From positions 1-48,129 of the forward strand of contig NZ_JADCKA010000013.1 in the NCBI RefSeq assembly GCF_014982745.1: a DNA stretch of 48,129 bases, in the 5' to 3' direction. The notes under the pieces are model-generated. The model was not told the DNA's origin. It saw only the letters and a program-made list of their open reading frames with translations, and searched no databases. This DNA is from Gallibacter intestinalis. Its GTDB lineage: Bacteria; Bacillota; Clostridia; Peptostreptococcales; Anaerovoracaceae. Position numbers and translations under genes: made by a program. Shown here piece after piece: positions 24,091 through 32,962 of this stretch; the stretch's first letter is position 1; the number at the start of each line of letters is the position of its first letter.

Positions 24091-25260
24091 ATGTATAAAA
24101 TCGCTACACTAAACAAAATATCGCCGGCAGGACTAAGCCGCTTCAGTGATAAATATACTCTTATCGACGAGCCCGAAAAGGCATCGGGAATCATCGTAAG
24201 AAGCCAGAACATGAAGGACATGGAATTTTCCGATGAGCTTTTGGCCATCGCCAGGGCAGGCGCCGGCGTCAACAACATACCGGTAGAAAAATGTGCAGAG
24301 GAAGGCATCGTTGTATTTAACACGCCGGGAGCCAATGCCAACGCCGTAAAGGAACTGGTAATTGCCGGAATGCTTCTGGCAGCAAGAAATATTCCATCTG
24401 GTATAAAATGGGCATCTTCCCTAACGGAAAATATTTCCGAGGCAGTGGAAAAGGGCAAAAGTCAGTTTGCCGGAACCGAAATAGCTGGAAAGACCTTGGG
24501 CGTTGTAGGTCTCGGAGCCATAGGCGTATTGGTTGCCAATGCTGCCCAAACTCTCGGCATGAATGTTATCGGATATGACCCATTTATATCCATTAAATCG
24601 GCTCATAATCTTTCCAACACGATACCAGTAACAGAAGATGCCGGCGAGCTACTTGCCGCCAGCGACTTTGTAACTTTGCATGTTCCTGCAACTGAAGACA
24701 CCACAGGTATGTTTGATTCTAGGCGTTTTAGCCAGATGAAGGACGGTGCGGTGCTTTTAAACTTCTCTAGGGACAAACTTGTTAACGAAAAGGCTCTTAC
24801 AGAAGCCCTTGCAGCAGGAAGCCTCCGTTACTATGTAACTGACTTTCCAACTGCTGGAATCGCAGGTCTTGATAAAGTCATAATGCTGCCGCACCTAGGC
24901 GCTTCCACTAAAGAAGCCGAAGACAACTGCGCTATGATGGCAGCAGATCAGCTAATGGAATATATCGAAAAGGGAAACGTTGTAAATTCCGTAAACTATC
25001 CTAATTGCTCCATGGGCGAACTTAACAAGGAGGCTCACGCCAGAGTATGTATTTTAAATAAAAATATTCCTTCTATGTTGGGTAAGATTACAGGTATCAT
25101 GTCCGACCTCAATGTAAATATCAGAGATCTGACAAATAAATCCAAGGGCGATTTTGCCGTAACCCTCATGGACATAGACGCCGAGGTTACCGAAGAGCAA
25201 TTTAAAAGCGCTCTGGATATTGACGGCATCATAAGGATAAGGATTATAAGAAGCAGATAA
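24091..25260 (+). CDS. serA: D-3-phosphoglycerate dehydrogenase
   Basis: Oxidises 3-phosphoglycerate, the entry step of serine synthesis. The start at 24091 has AAAGGAG 8 bases upstream; the protein is 389 residues, the short clostridial form. The NAD domain carries KTLGVVGLGAIGVLVANAA (GxGxxG) and catalytic Arg, Glu and His in LLNFSRDKLVNE, YVTDFPTAGIAG and IMLPHLGASTKEAED. An ACT domain closes the protein (ARVCILNKNIPSMLGKITGI, VNIRDLTNKSKGDFAVTLMDID), suggesting serine feedback. It is divergent from serC. Confidence 0.96.
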   Translation: MYKIATLNKISPAGLSRFSDKYTLIDEPEKASGIIVRSQNMKDMEFSDELLAIARAGAGVNNIPVEKCAEEGIVVFNTPGANANAVKELVIAGMLLAARNIPSGIKWASSLTENISEAVEKGKSQFAGTEIAGKTLGVVGLGAIGVLVANAAQTLGMNVIGYDPFISIKSAHNLSNTIPVTEDAGELLAASDFVTLHVPATEDTTGMFDSRRFSQMKDGAVLLNFSRDKLVNEKALTEALAAGSLRYYVTDFPTAGIAGLDKVIMLPHLGASTKEAEDNCAMMAADQLMEYIEKGNVVNSVNYPNCSMGELNKEAHARVCILNKNIPSMLGKITGIMSDLNVNIRDLTNKSKGDFAVTLMDIDAEVTEEQFKSALDIDGIIRIRIIRSR

Positions 25261-25288
25261 CACATTGCATTTTCTAATATACGCATTA

Positions 25289-25329
25289 CAAAAGACCGGA
25301 AGCATCCTTACGGATATTCCGGTCTTTTG
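25289..25329. terminator. Bidirectional terminator between serA and yihY
   Basis: Arms AAAGACCGGAA (25291-25301) and TTCCGGTCTTT (25317-25327) with T-rich flank on the plus strand (CTTTTGG) and A/T-rich flank on the minus strand. It closes both convergent units. Confidence 0.85.
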
Positions 25330-25360
25330 GTATTAAATCTCTTATGTCATCAATAATTCG

Positions 25361-26191
25361 TCAATAGGTCTTTGTATCAGCCCATACCTTGTTTACAAGT
25401 ATACCCAAAAACAGCACCCACGCAAGGAAGTAAAACCAAAACAGCAACGCCACTATCGTTGCCAAAGAGCCATATAGTAAGCTGTAGTTGGCTATGCTAA
25501 ATGCGTATTTCGAATACAGATAGGATACAATCAAAAGGCCCACTGAAGCAAATATACTTCCCGGTATAATCTCTCTAAATTTCATCCTGCGCATAGGAAG
25601 CACATAATAGTTAAAGCTAATCATCAGAAAATACAGTACTATAGCTATAGGCCAGCGCAATACCATCCAAATGTCGGTGGCATCGCTTTCCTTTCCGATG
25701 ATTTTAAGAACTGTGCTTAAAATAACATCTCCATACAGCAGCACTATTATGGCAAATACTATTGTCAGTATGGTAAGTCCCATGGTTGCAAAGGCTCTTA
25801 TCCTGTCTCTCAAAAAGCCCTTTCCTGTGTACTGTCCGTCACTGAAAGTATAATTTGTAATTCTCATCATGGAGAACTGAACCCTAGAGGCCGCCCAAAC
25901 AGCGATGATTATAAATACCAGACTCATGGCACCGCCGCCGTTACCTATTACCAGCTTTTCGATATAGCTGCCTATGCCAGAGGTTCCGATATAATCCATA
26001 ATCCATCCTATGGCATCTTCAAGGTTCTGTTTAAATATGCTTGTCAGCACCTGGGATATCAACAGTATTATAGGTACCAGCGCCAAAATAAAGTAAAATG
26101 ACAGCTGCGCTGCAAAGCCCTGGTAATACGGGTCCTGCATCTGCTTTAATCCCAGGGTGATCATTTTAAATACACGATCCCTTTTACGCAT
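25361..26191 (-). CDS. YihY/BrkB-family inner membrane protein
   Basis: A 276-residue protein with six hydrophobic spans typical of the YihY/BrkB family, formerly mislabelled as ribonuclease BN. It begins with a cytoplasmic helix (KMITLGLKQMQDPYYQGFAAQLSFYFILALVPIIL) that carries the family's AAQLSFY motif. SLVFIIIAVWAASRVQFSMMRITNYTF and LLFWFYFLAWVLFLGILVNKVW match later family blocks. The role is unproven; export or barrier functions have been proposed. It starts 1 base after rdgB, in a transcript with the 5'-nucleotidase. Confidence 0.88.
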   Translation of the reverse strand: MRKRDRVFKMITLGLKQMQDPYYQGFAAQLSFYFILALVPIILLISQVLTSIFKQNLEDAIGWIMDYIGTSGIGSYIEKLVIGNGGGAMSLVFIIIAVWAASRVQFSMMRITNYTFSDGQYTGKGFLRDRIRAFATMGLTILTIVFAIIVLLYGDVILSTVLKIIGKESDATDIWMVLRWPIAIVLYFLMISFNYYVLPMRRMKFREIIPGSIFASVGLLIVSYLYSKYAFSIANYSLLYGSLATIVALLFWFYFLAWVLFLGILVNKVWADTKTY

Positions 26192-26192
26192 A

Positions 26193-26798
26193 TTAACGGT
26201 TTTCCTCCTGATCCAGCAGCTGCGCCAGTTTTTCCAGCGCTCTCGCTCTGTGACTTATCTTATTTTTTTCATCCATATCAAAGCACCCGAAGGTTTTATC
26301 GTATCCTTCTGGTATAAAATACGGATCGTAACCAAATCCGTTATTTCCTGACGGTTCTTCAGCTATATGTCCTTCGCTTTCTCCCCTTGCCACCAGTTTT
26401 CTGCCATCAGGGAACAACATGGTAATAACGCATACATATCTGGCTGTTCTTTTTTCAAATGGAACCCCTTTAAGCTCAGCCATCAGCTTCCTGTTGTTAT
26501 CTTCGTCAGAAGCATCTTCACCGGCAAAACGAGCGCTATAAACGCCCGGTGCGCCGTTCAAAGCATCAACCTCAAGGCCAGAATCATCAGCTATGGTTAT
26601 CATGCCTGTCAGCTTCATAATTTCCGAAGCCTTTTTATATGAATTTTCTTCAAAGGTCGTACCGTCTTCGACAACATCAACTCCGTCTATACCCGCTTCT
26701 TTGCCGCTTAAAAGTCTGAAGCCGAAGTTTTTTGTTATCTTTTCTATCTCTTCAATCTTATGTTTATTCTGAGTTGCTATGACTATATCCTTCACCAT
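26193..26798 (-). CDS. rdgB: XTP/dITP diphosphatase (RdgB/HAM1)
   Basis: House-cleaning enzyme that hydrolyses deaminated purine triphosphates (dITP, XTP) to monophosphates. From the ATG at 26798 (GAGGTG just before) it has 201 residues: KDIVIATQNKHKIEEIEKI (substrate loop), DDSGLEVDALNGAPGVYSARFAGE (acidic metal site) and GNNGFGYDPYFIPEGYDKTF, then KNKISHRARAL. It lies 15 bases after the nucleotidase gene; the two enzymes both act on nucleotides. Confidence 0.96.
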   Translation of the reverse strand: MVKDIVIATQNKHKIEEIEKITKNFGFRLLSGKEAGIDGVDVVEDGTTFEENSYKKASEIMKLTGMITIADDSGLEVDALNGAPGVYSARFAGEDASDEDNNRKLMAELKGVPFEKRTARYVCVITMLFPDGRKLVARGESEGHIAEEPSGNNGFGYDPYFIPEGYDKTFGCFDMDEKNKISHRARALEKLAQLLDQEENR

Positions 26799-26813
26799 AT
26801 CACCTCTCAACTG

Positions 26814-28880
26814 TTAAAATCTTCTTTTTCTACCCTTCATGCTCATCTTTCTGTGACGAACTGACGGTCTTACGCCGCGGGAGCTCATAGTTCTCTTGTA
26901 ACCGCGGTTTCTGCTTCCTGAGAACATGCTCTTTGCAAATCCTCGTCTTGCATTTCTCCTTTTTACAAAGGCAACTATTATACCCACGATGATTACCACC
27001 GGTATAAGGATTATTGCTGTAAGCATTATGGCAATGTGGTTAGGCTGCTTAAGCAGTTTCACCGGATTGATACTGTTATCCACCACTTTTCTGTTGTGGG
27101 TTGTCGAATAATAGTCAGGCACGCTGTTTCCTTCAAAGGAATCAATATATGACGCTAAAGCGTACCATTCCTTGAGTTCCTGTCCGTCTCTATCCTTTAC
27201 GATATGCTCAGTAAAATCTGTTATTACATTGCCGTCCTTATCCTTTGGCTCAATGGAAAGCAAACCGTGGGACTGATCCTTTACAATGCTCAGCATCTGA
27301 CAGGAATAAAGTCCTCCCACAACTCTGTACAGCTTGTCATTATCCAGTTTTTCTATTTCATTTCCTTCGTTATCGATTATTGCAACATCTGTAGCTCTGT
27401 TTAAAAAGAGTCTCTTATCGTTTATGGTATAGCCGATGCCGCTCATATAAAGACGGGCAACACCCATTCCCGGAGAAATTGATGCATCAACCTCGGCGGC
27501 CGTCTTAAGCTCCTTACCTGTAAGATATATGCTTACAACAGGATAGCCGACACTTTCATCGGCCCCCATACCAAGGGAGCTTACATTAAAGGCATCTGCC
27601 ACTGTAATATCGCCTTCATCAAAGGATGCTCTTACAGTTCCCGCAGGAATAATTGATGCTGTAATAGGTTCAGAGTCACTGCCTTCCGCCTGTTTTACAG
27701 CATAGATGTAACTATCGGAAATCAAATTTGCCAAAGGTTCCTCACCCTGCTGCTTTCCGAACTCACCTATATCGGTAAAGGCAAAGTCGCTTTCTGCCAG
27801 CACCTCATCATAGGAATATCCGTAATCGCTAAAGAACTTGCTGTTTACCGTAGATTTAAATCCTTCAATTGTCCTCTGAACATCGCTGTCATTTTTCACG
27901 CTGCCGTCCAGTTTTATAATCTGATAATCGCTAACCTTATAGCTGTCCCCACTTTTTTCCAAAACCAGGTGTCCAACATTGTCAGTGTACTCTCCGCAGG
28001 AAACTATAGTTGTATCTCCTACGCTCTGCGCTTCATCGAGAACAGTATGAGAATGTCCGCTTATAATAAGGTCTATTCCCTTAACTTCCTTAGCTAGTTT
28101 GACATCCTCTGAACTGCTGAAGTCATCTTCGTTTGTTCCTGCATGGCTTAAAGCAACGATAATATCGGCATCGCCGTTTTCTTCGATTTCATCTACTATC
28201 TTTTGTGCTCTTTTAACATAATCGCTGAAGGCTAATCCCGCTTCAGGGGCATTGCTTATGGCTTCATCACCGATTACTCCGAATATAGCCATTCTTATGC
28301 CATCCTTTTCTATGATGGTATAATCTTCAACTCCATAGTTATCAAAGGCCTTTTTCAGTTTCTGTCCGTCAGGATATGCTTCCTCATCTGCCAAGGTTGC
28401 CTCCCAGTTTATATTAGTGCCTACAATGGCAGGCATGGTGTAGTCATCGCTGTCGTATTTTGCTGCGGTATTAAGCATGTCGGCAAGTCCTGCAGCTCCG
28501 TAATCAAATTCATGATTACCGAAGGTTGTTGCATCATAACCTATCTGCGCCATTACTGAAAGTTCTGCCGCATCGGATTTAAAGATTGTCTGGAAAGGTG
28601 TACCCATGGAAAAATCCCCTGCATCCAGCAGGAAAGTTCCCGGATAATCCTTTTCCACATCGTCCTTTACAGTTTTAATTTTGGCAAAACCGCCGCTTTC
28701 CGTGGTTTTACCATCTCTGGTCTGCTTTTCCGTTTCCAGATGGCTATGCATGTCATGGGTAAACAGCACCGATACCGTATCCCCCTCTGCAGCCGAAACT
28801 CTGCTAAAGGCAGAACCAAAGCCCGCCGCAAGGGCTGCCACCATAACAAATGCCGTCACCAGCGATACTATTTTTTTCAT
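26814..28880 (-). CDS. Membrane-anchored 5'-nucleotidase/2',3'-cyclic phosphodiesterase family protein
   Basis: A secreted metallophosphoesterase of the UshA/5'-nucleotidase family, 688 residues from the ATG at 28880 (AAAGGAA, 6 bases). A signal peptide (about 1-28, IVSLVTAFVMVAALAAGFGS) precedes the metal site: LFTHDMHSHLET, LLDAGDFSMGTPF, TTFGNHEFDYGA, ALSHAGTNEDD and LIISGHSHTVLD. The C-terminal substrate domain contains EEPLANLISDSYIYAVKQAEGSD and ITVADAFNVSS. A transmembrane segment near 617-640 is followed by a tail of about 45 residues packed with Arg and Lys (NARRGFAKSMFSGSRNRGY and so on) and no LPxTG signal. That basic tail is unusual for the family. Confidence 0.9.
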   Translation of the reverse strand: MKKIVSLVTAFVMVAALAAGFGSAFSRVSAAEGDTVSVLFTHDMHSHLETEKQTRDGKTTESGGFAKIKTVKDDVEKDYPGTFLLDAGDFSMGTPFQTIFKSDAAELSVMAQIGYDATTFGNHEFDYGAAGLADMLNTAAKYDSDDYTMPAIVGTNINWEATLADEEAYPDGQKLKKAFDNYGVEDYTIIEKDGIRMAIFGVIGDEAISNAPEAGLAFSDYVKRAQKIVDEIEENGDADIIVALSHAGTNEDDFSSSEDVKLAKEVKGIDLIISGHSHTVLDEAQSVGDTTIVSCGEYTDNVGHLVLEKSGDSYKVSDYQIIKLDGSVKNDSDVQRTIEGFKSTVNSKFFSDYGYSYDEVLAESDFAFTDIGEFGKQQGEEPLANLISDSYIYAVKQAEGSDSEPITASIIPAGTVRASFDEGDITVADAFNVSSLGMGADESVGYPVVSIYLTGKELKTAAEVDASISPGMGVARLYMSGIGYTINDKRLFLNRATDVAIIDNEGNEIEKLDNDKLYRVVGGLYSCQMLSIVKDQSHGLLSIEPKDKDGNVITDFTEHIVKDRDGQELKEWYALASYIDSFEGNSVPDYYSTTHNRKVVDNSINPVKLLKQPNHIAIMLTAIILIPVVIIVGIIVAFVKRRNARRGFAKSMFSGSRNRGYKRTMSSRGVRPSVRHRKMSMKGRKRRF

Positions 28881-28930
28881 ACTTTTTCCTTTCACAGATA
28901 TACTTATCAGGTAATTATATCATATTTTGT

Positions 28931-29266
28931 CTATGCAAACACCGTCTGCACCAGTACCATATAGCATATTGTACCGCACAGAACACTTATAAGGGTATTT
29001 CGTTTCCACACGTGGAGTGCCACCACCAACGCAACGGATATAAATGCCGGTGCCCACTGACCTGCAGAAGCAAAGGAAGTATTTCTCAGGCAGTATATTA
29101 CCAGCATTCCCATTATGGCATATGGGAGCACCGTTCCCAGATAATTTATAGTTTTAGGCGCTTCCTTTCCCGCAGGAAAGATAATAAAAGGCGAAAATCT
29201 TATTAGAGCGGTTACTAAAGCTACCACCGCTATTATTGCTATACTGTGTATTACATCTATCTGCAT
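28931..29266 (-). CDS. azlD: AzlD branched-chain amino acid exporter subunit
   Basis: Small partner of AzlC; the AzlCD pair exports branched-chain amino acids and their analogues. The 111 residues make three to four membrane spans (IHSIAIIAVVALVTALIRFSP, LPYAIMGMLVIYCL, WAPAFISVALVVALHVW, ISVLCGTICYMVLVQ), with the family's RFSPFIIFP and YLGTVLPYAIM segments. It begins directly after the azlC stop (0-1 bases), a coupled arrangement. Confidence 0.9.
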   Translation of the reverse strand: MQIDVIHSIAIIAVVALVTALIRFSPFIIFPAGKEAPKTINYLGTVLPYAIMGMLVIYCLRNTSFASAGQWAPAFISVALVVALHVWKRNTLISVLCGTICYMVLVQTVFA

Positions 29267-29989
29267 TTATTTTTCCTCCAGTCTTTTTCTGAGAAGCAGC
29301 AATACTGCACTTATCAGTACCATGGCCGGAATCAAAAATCTGTCCGGTCCGAATACAAGCAAGCATATTAGGGAAGCCCCAAGCCCCGTAAGAGCAGGCA
29401 GATGCTCCTTTGTACTCAGCCACTGTTCTGTAAATATAACCACAAACAGTGCTGTCATAGCAAAATCTATACCCGTTGTGTCGAAGGTTATAAAGGTTCC
29501 CGCTATGCCTCCTGCAGCACTGGCAACCACCCAGTAGCTCCAGTTGAGCAAAGATATATACAGATAGTATTTCTTTTCGTCAAACCATTCTTCGTCGTGA
29601 AGCCTTGTACATACCAGCGAATATGTTTCATCCACAAGAGTATGTATTAGCAGCGGCTTTTCCTTACCCATATCCTTGTATTTACCAAGCATGGATATGC
29701 CATAAAAGAAATGTCTTGCGTTTATCATAAGTGTCATAAGGCCCGTAGTGATAAGAGATGCTCCTCCCGTGAGCAAGGATACGGTAACATACTGCATGGA
29801 GCCTGCAAAGACAAATATACTCATGGCCATAGCCCACAAAAAGCTGTATCCACTGGTCTCCATAATCAGTCCATATCCCAGACCAAGCACCACATATCCT
29901 GCCATCACCGGCAGCGAATCTAAAAAAGCCTGTCTGAAAGTTCTTTTCCGGTCAAATACGTTTTCCTTTTTAGCCGCTGTTTCAGTCAT
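29267..29989 (-). CDS. azlC: AzlC-type branched-chain amino acid permease
   Basis: The 240-residue large subunit of an AzlCD exporter. The RQAFLDSLPVMAGYVVLGLGYGLI opening, FVFAGSMQYVTVSLL, LMTLMINARHFFYGISML and DETYSLV are family signatures; later spans hold SYWVVASAAGGIAG and FAMTALFVVIFTEQW. It comes first in the pair and has an extended -10 promoter candidate upstream (30036-30065). A 17-base palindrome CTTAATT-CGA-AATTAAG (30006-30022) lies between promoter and start and could be an operator. Confidence 0.93.
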   Translation of the reverse strand: MTETAAKKENVFDRKRTFRQAFLDSLPVMAGYVVLGLGYGLIMETSGYSFLWAMAMSIFVFAGSMQYVTVSLLTGGASLITTGLMTLMINARHFFYGISMLGKYKDMGKEKPLLIHTLVDETYSLVCTRLHDEEWFDEKKYYLYISLLNWSYWVVASAAGGIAGTFITFDTTGIDFAMTALFVVIFTEQWLSTKEHLPALTGLGASLICLLVFGPDRFLIPAMVLISAVLLLLRKRLEEK

Positions 29990-30005
29990 TTCTTATCGGT
30001 CCTTT

Positions 30006-30065
30006 CTTAATTCGAAATTAAGTTACAATCGTTTAATTTTACCATATTTGTTAATCCATTGTAAA
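30006..30065 (-). promoter_or_regulatory. azlCD promoter with downstream palindrome
   Basis: Minus strand TTTACA (30060-30065), 18 bases and TAAAAT (30036-30041) with a TGG extension before the -10. Between the start site and the gene sits the palindrome at 30006-30022. Regulator unknown; Lrp-like control is common for azlCD but is not shown here. Confidence 0.6.
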
Positions 30066-30187
30066 ACTTCTGTTAATATGTGTTAATTCTATGCCGCCGC
30101 CGTTGTTTTTTGATGATTTTAGTATATATTAGAGTTGTGGAATACGACATCCGTACCACTAATATAATAAGGAAAGGAGGATTTCAG

Positions 30188-30661
30188 ATGAAAAAGACAA
30201 TGAACACGCAAAAGCACATCGCACTTATCGCCCACGATAATAAGAAGGATGAATTGGTAAGCTGGTGCATCAAAAATAAGGCTACTTTAGGCGGTCATTT
30301 CCTATGCGGAACAGGCACCACTGCAAGGCTCGTGGCAGAAGCAACAGGGCTGCCGGTTAAGGCTTACAAGTCAGGCCCTCTCGGCGGGGATCAGCAGGTG
30401 GGAGCCCTTATAGCCGACGGAAAAATAGATATGCTTATATTCTTTTCCGATCCCCTAGAAGCTCAGCCCCATGACCCAGACATCAAAGCTCTTGTGAGAA
30501 TTTCCACAGTTTACGATATACCGATGGCCAACAACAGAGCCACAGCAGACTTTCTCATCAGTAGCGGATACATGTTTGCTCCATATGAACACGATGTTAT
30601 CGACAGCGAAGAAAACGCCGAAAACAGAGCATCGGAAATGAAAAACGACATAATAAAATAA
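30188..30661 (+). CDS. mgsA: Methylglyoxal synthase
   Basis: Converts dihydroxyacetone phosphate to methylglyoxal and phosphate, a bypass of lower glycolysis under phosphate limitation. The start at 30188 follows AGGAGG by 7 bases and gives 157 residues. HIALIAHDNKKDELVSW, the phosphate loop LCGTGTTARLVAEATGL, SGPLGGDQQVGALIADG and the catalytic Asp in FFSDPLEAQPHDPDIKALVR are all present. Monocistronic, with its own terminator. Confidence 0.96.
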   Translation: MKKTMNTQKHIALIAHDNKKDELVSWCIKNKATLGGHFLCGTGTTARLVAEATGLPVKAYKSGPLGGDQQVGALIADGKIDMLIFFSDPLEAQPHDPDIKALVRISTVYDIPMANNRATADFLISSGYMFAPYEHDVIDSEENAENRASEMKNDIIK

Positions 30662-30662
30662 A

Positions 30663-30704
30663 ACAGGGAAGGATTACACTAATCGTAACCATTCCCTGTT
30701 TTTT
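30663..30704. terminator. Terminator between mgsA and the flavoenzyme gene
   Basis: Arms ACAGGGAA (30663-30670) and TTCCCTGT (30692-30699) enclose a second stem GGaTTAC/GTAAcC; a TTTTTT tract follows on the plus strand, and TTTTATTTTAT follows on the minus strand. Works for both convergent genes. Confidence 0.88.
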
Positions 30705-30739
30705 ATTAAGTGAAATCAAACATAGGAGTTTTCGGAGTT

Positions 30740-32740
30740 TTAAAAATATCCTCTCTTTTCAAGAGTATTTAAAATATTTCTACCTTCATCGGTTCCTTCT
30801 ATGATTCTTCTTGCTCTTACACTGTCGCCGATATTTACAATTTCAACATTGCCATCTTCTTCAAAGGCCTCTTTTATATCATTGAGTACAGGAGCATTTG
30901 CCTTCATACCCAGGCAAACAAAGCCGTAATCAAAGTCCAGTTCTTCCATTCCGTCCTTTGTTTCCACCAGGAATGAATTAGCTCTCACTTCCTTAAGAGC
31001 CGTATTGGTCATCTGGCGAACACCGTATTTTTTCATCAGTGTAAATGTGCCAACCTTTGAAACAGGGTCAATGCCGTTTCCGATGGCAGGCAGCATCTCC
31101 ACAATGGTAACCTCCGCTCCTCTCGGGGCAAAGAATTCAACTACATCAAGGCCTACGGCACCTCCGCCGATTACTGCAACCTTTTTACCCTTCATATCCT
31201 CAGGATAATTGTTGATATTTTCTATCATGTCAAAGATGGAATACACATGGCTTCCCTCTTTACCCAGGTTGTCATGCAAACCGTCAATAGGCGGAAGCAG
31301 AGGCAGAGAACCCGTTGCATTGACTATAACATTTGGTTTAAGGTTTTTAACAAAGTCTACAGTACCTTCGGTGTTCGTAAATACAAATAGGTTTTTCAGG
31401 TTCTCTGCACGGTGGATCATGTAATTAGGAAAATCCGCCAATCTCTTCTTATCAGGAATCTTTGAAATTTCCGCAGCAAGTCCGCCAAGATAAGGTTTCT
31501 TTTCTATAAGGAAGGTGGTGCAGCCCACTTCAGCCGCTGTACAGGCAGCTTCCATTCCTGCTGTTCCTCCGCCGATAACAACTACATTGCAAGGCTTGCT
31601 GATGTGTTTTTTCTTATATCCTTCGCCGGTAGGAACTGCTGGGTTAACGGTACAACGAATAGGTCTGTTGATACCGATTCTGTGTCCTGCACAACCAACA
31701 TTACAGGAAATACATTTTCTAATATCTTTAACATCGCCAAATTCCACCTTGTTTACCCAGTCAGGGTCAGCGATAAGACCTCTACCCATACCGATGATGT
31801 CTGCATCTCCTCTTTCAAGGATTTCATCAGCCACCTTAGGGTCACGAATATTGCCCGTTGTTACGCAAGGCTTGCCGAATTTTTCTTTAACGGCTTTAGC
31901 CATATATGAACGCCATCCGTCAGGCAGATAGTTGGCATCTATCTGATACTGTAGAGAACCGTTGAGACCTGCGGACACATCTATAACATCCGCTTCCTCC
32001 TGGAAATATTCCAAAAGCTGTAATGTATCCTCTAAAGTATTGCCGCCTTCCATAAATTCATCGGCACTTACTCTCAGGAAAATTGGGAAGAAAGGTCCCA
32101 CCTGTGCTCTTACCTCCTTGAGTACCATGGAAGCAAATCTCGCTCTGTTTTCCGGGCTTCCTCCAAATTCATCGGTTCTCTTATTTGTTGTCGGTGAAAG
32201 GAACTGACTTATAAGGTAGGAATGACCAGCATGGATTTCCACACAGTCAAAGCCTGCAGTCTGAGCTCTCTTAGCTGCTTCGCCGTACTTCTTTACTATT
32301 CTTAATATTTCCTCTTTATCTAAAGGACGAGGAATTTCTCCGCCTTCCTTAGAAGGTATATCCGATGCGGATACAGGCTGAGTGTTTATACGGGCCGACT
32401 GGGCAGATGCTCCTGCATGGTTAATCTGAATACCGATGCACGCACCGTGCTTATGAACGGTTTCTGTGAGCATGTATAGTCTCGGAATAAAATTATCCTT
32501 ATCTATACGAAGCTGTGTCGTACCGTTGGAGCCTGTCGGAAAATCCACATTGGCATTTTCCACCATAATAAGGCCTGTGCCGCCCTTTGCGCGAAGCTCA
32601 TAATAATTAATGTGACGGAAGCTCATTTCTCCGCTCTGTTCACCGTAGTTTGTTCCCATCGGAGTCATCATGATTCTGTTTTTCATGGTCATGCGTCTGA
32701 TGGTCAGCGGCTCAAAGATATGCTTGTAATCCTTTTTCAT
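30740..32740 (-). CDS. NADH:flavin oxidoreductase / 2-enoate reductase family Fe-S flavoenzyme
   Basis: A 666-residue member of the 2,4-dienoyl-CoA reductase/2-enoate reductase family. Residues 1-340 are an Old-Yellow-Enzyme FMN barrel (MTPMGTNYGEQSG, QINHAGASAQSARINT, FDCVEIHAGHSYLISQFLSP with candidate catalytic Tyr175 and His173). C343-x2-C346-x3-C350 and C363 form the [4Fe-4S] site. Residues about 385-666 bind FAD and NAD(P)H (VVVIGGGTAGMEAACTAAEV, KVAVIGGGAVGLDVVEFF). Such enzymes reduce activated C=C bonds; relatives act on enoyl-CoAs, cinnamate or steroid and bile-acid intermediates. Next to shikimate/quinate genes it may reduce the ring enoate of a dehydrated hydroaromatic acid (inference). 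It is divergent from a LysR gene that probably controls it. Confidence 0.88.
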   Translation of the reverse strand: MKKDYKHIFEPLTIRRMTMKNRIMMTPMGTNYGEQSGEMSFRHINYYELRAKGGTGLIMVENANVDFPTGSNGTTQLRIDKDNFIPRLYMLTETVHKHGACIGIQINHAGASAQSARINTQPVSASDIPSKEGGEIPRPLDKEEILRIVKKYGEAAKRAQTAGFDCVEIHAGHSYLISQFLSPTTNKRTDEFGGSPENRARFASMVLKEVRAQVGPFFPIFLRVSADEFMEGGNTLEDTLQLLEYFQEEADVIDVSAGLNGSLQYQIDANYLPDGWRSYMAKAVKEKFGKPCVTTGNIRDPKVADEILERGDADIIGMGRGLIADPDWVNKVEFGDVKDIRKCISCNVGCAGHRIGINRPIRCTVNPAVPTGEGYKKKHISKPCNVVVIGGGTAGMEAACTAAEVGCTTFLIEKKPYLGGLAAEISKIPDKKRLADFPNYMIHRAENLKNLFVFTNTEGTVDFVKNLKPNVIVNATGSLPLLPPIDGLHDNLGKEGSHVYSIFDMIENINNYPEDMKGKKVAVIGGGAVGLDVVEFFAPRGAEVTIVEMLPAIGNGIDPVSKVGTFTLMKKYGVRQMTNTALKEVRANSFLVETKDGMEELDFDYGFVCLGMKANAPVLNDIKEAFEEDGNVEIVNIGDSVRARRIIEGTDEGRNILNTLEKRGYF

Positions 32741-32834
32741 TGTTATCTTTCTCCTTGAATCAGAAATGCTTGTATATAATGTTCAATCTAAGTTTTAAAA
32801 TAAAGAGGTTGTGTTTATGTTTTCTGCCCGTATT

Positions 32835-32902
32835 ATATGAATTTTTATTTAATAAAACAAATGCATATAAACCGTAAAATTCATAGAAAACGTTTATGAA
32901 TT
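32835..32902. promoter_or_regulatory. Candidate LysR operator between the flavoenzyme and LysR genes
   Basis: A perfect 8-bp inverted repeat AATTCATA-N9-TATGAATT (32878-32902) lies 60 bases before the LysR gene, with an additional TATGAATT half site near 32835. The spacing fits a T-N11-A type LysR site. The intergenic stretch (222 bases) contains no open frame. Confidence 0.55.
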
Positions 32903-32962
32903 GTGATATATTGTCATTATCGAAGGAGTTTATTGTTAAAAAACAGTCAAAAGGATGTAACC

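Noticed and set aside
24060-24606. Minus-strand frames opposite serA
   Set aside because: They are shadows of serA codon usage; no ribosome binding site and no family resemblance.
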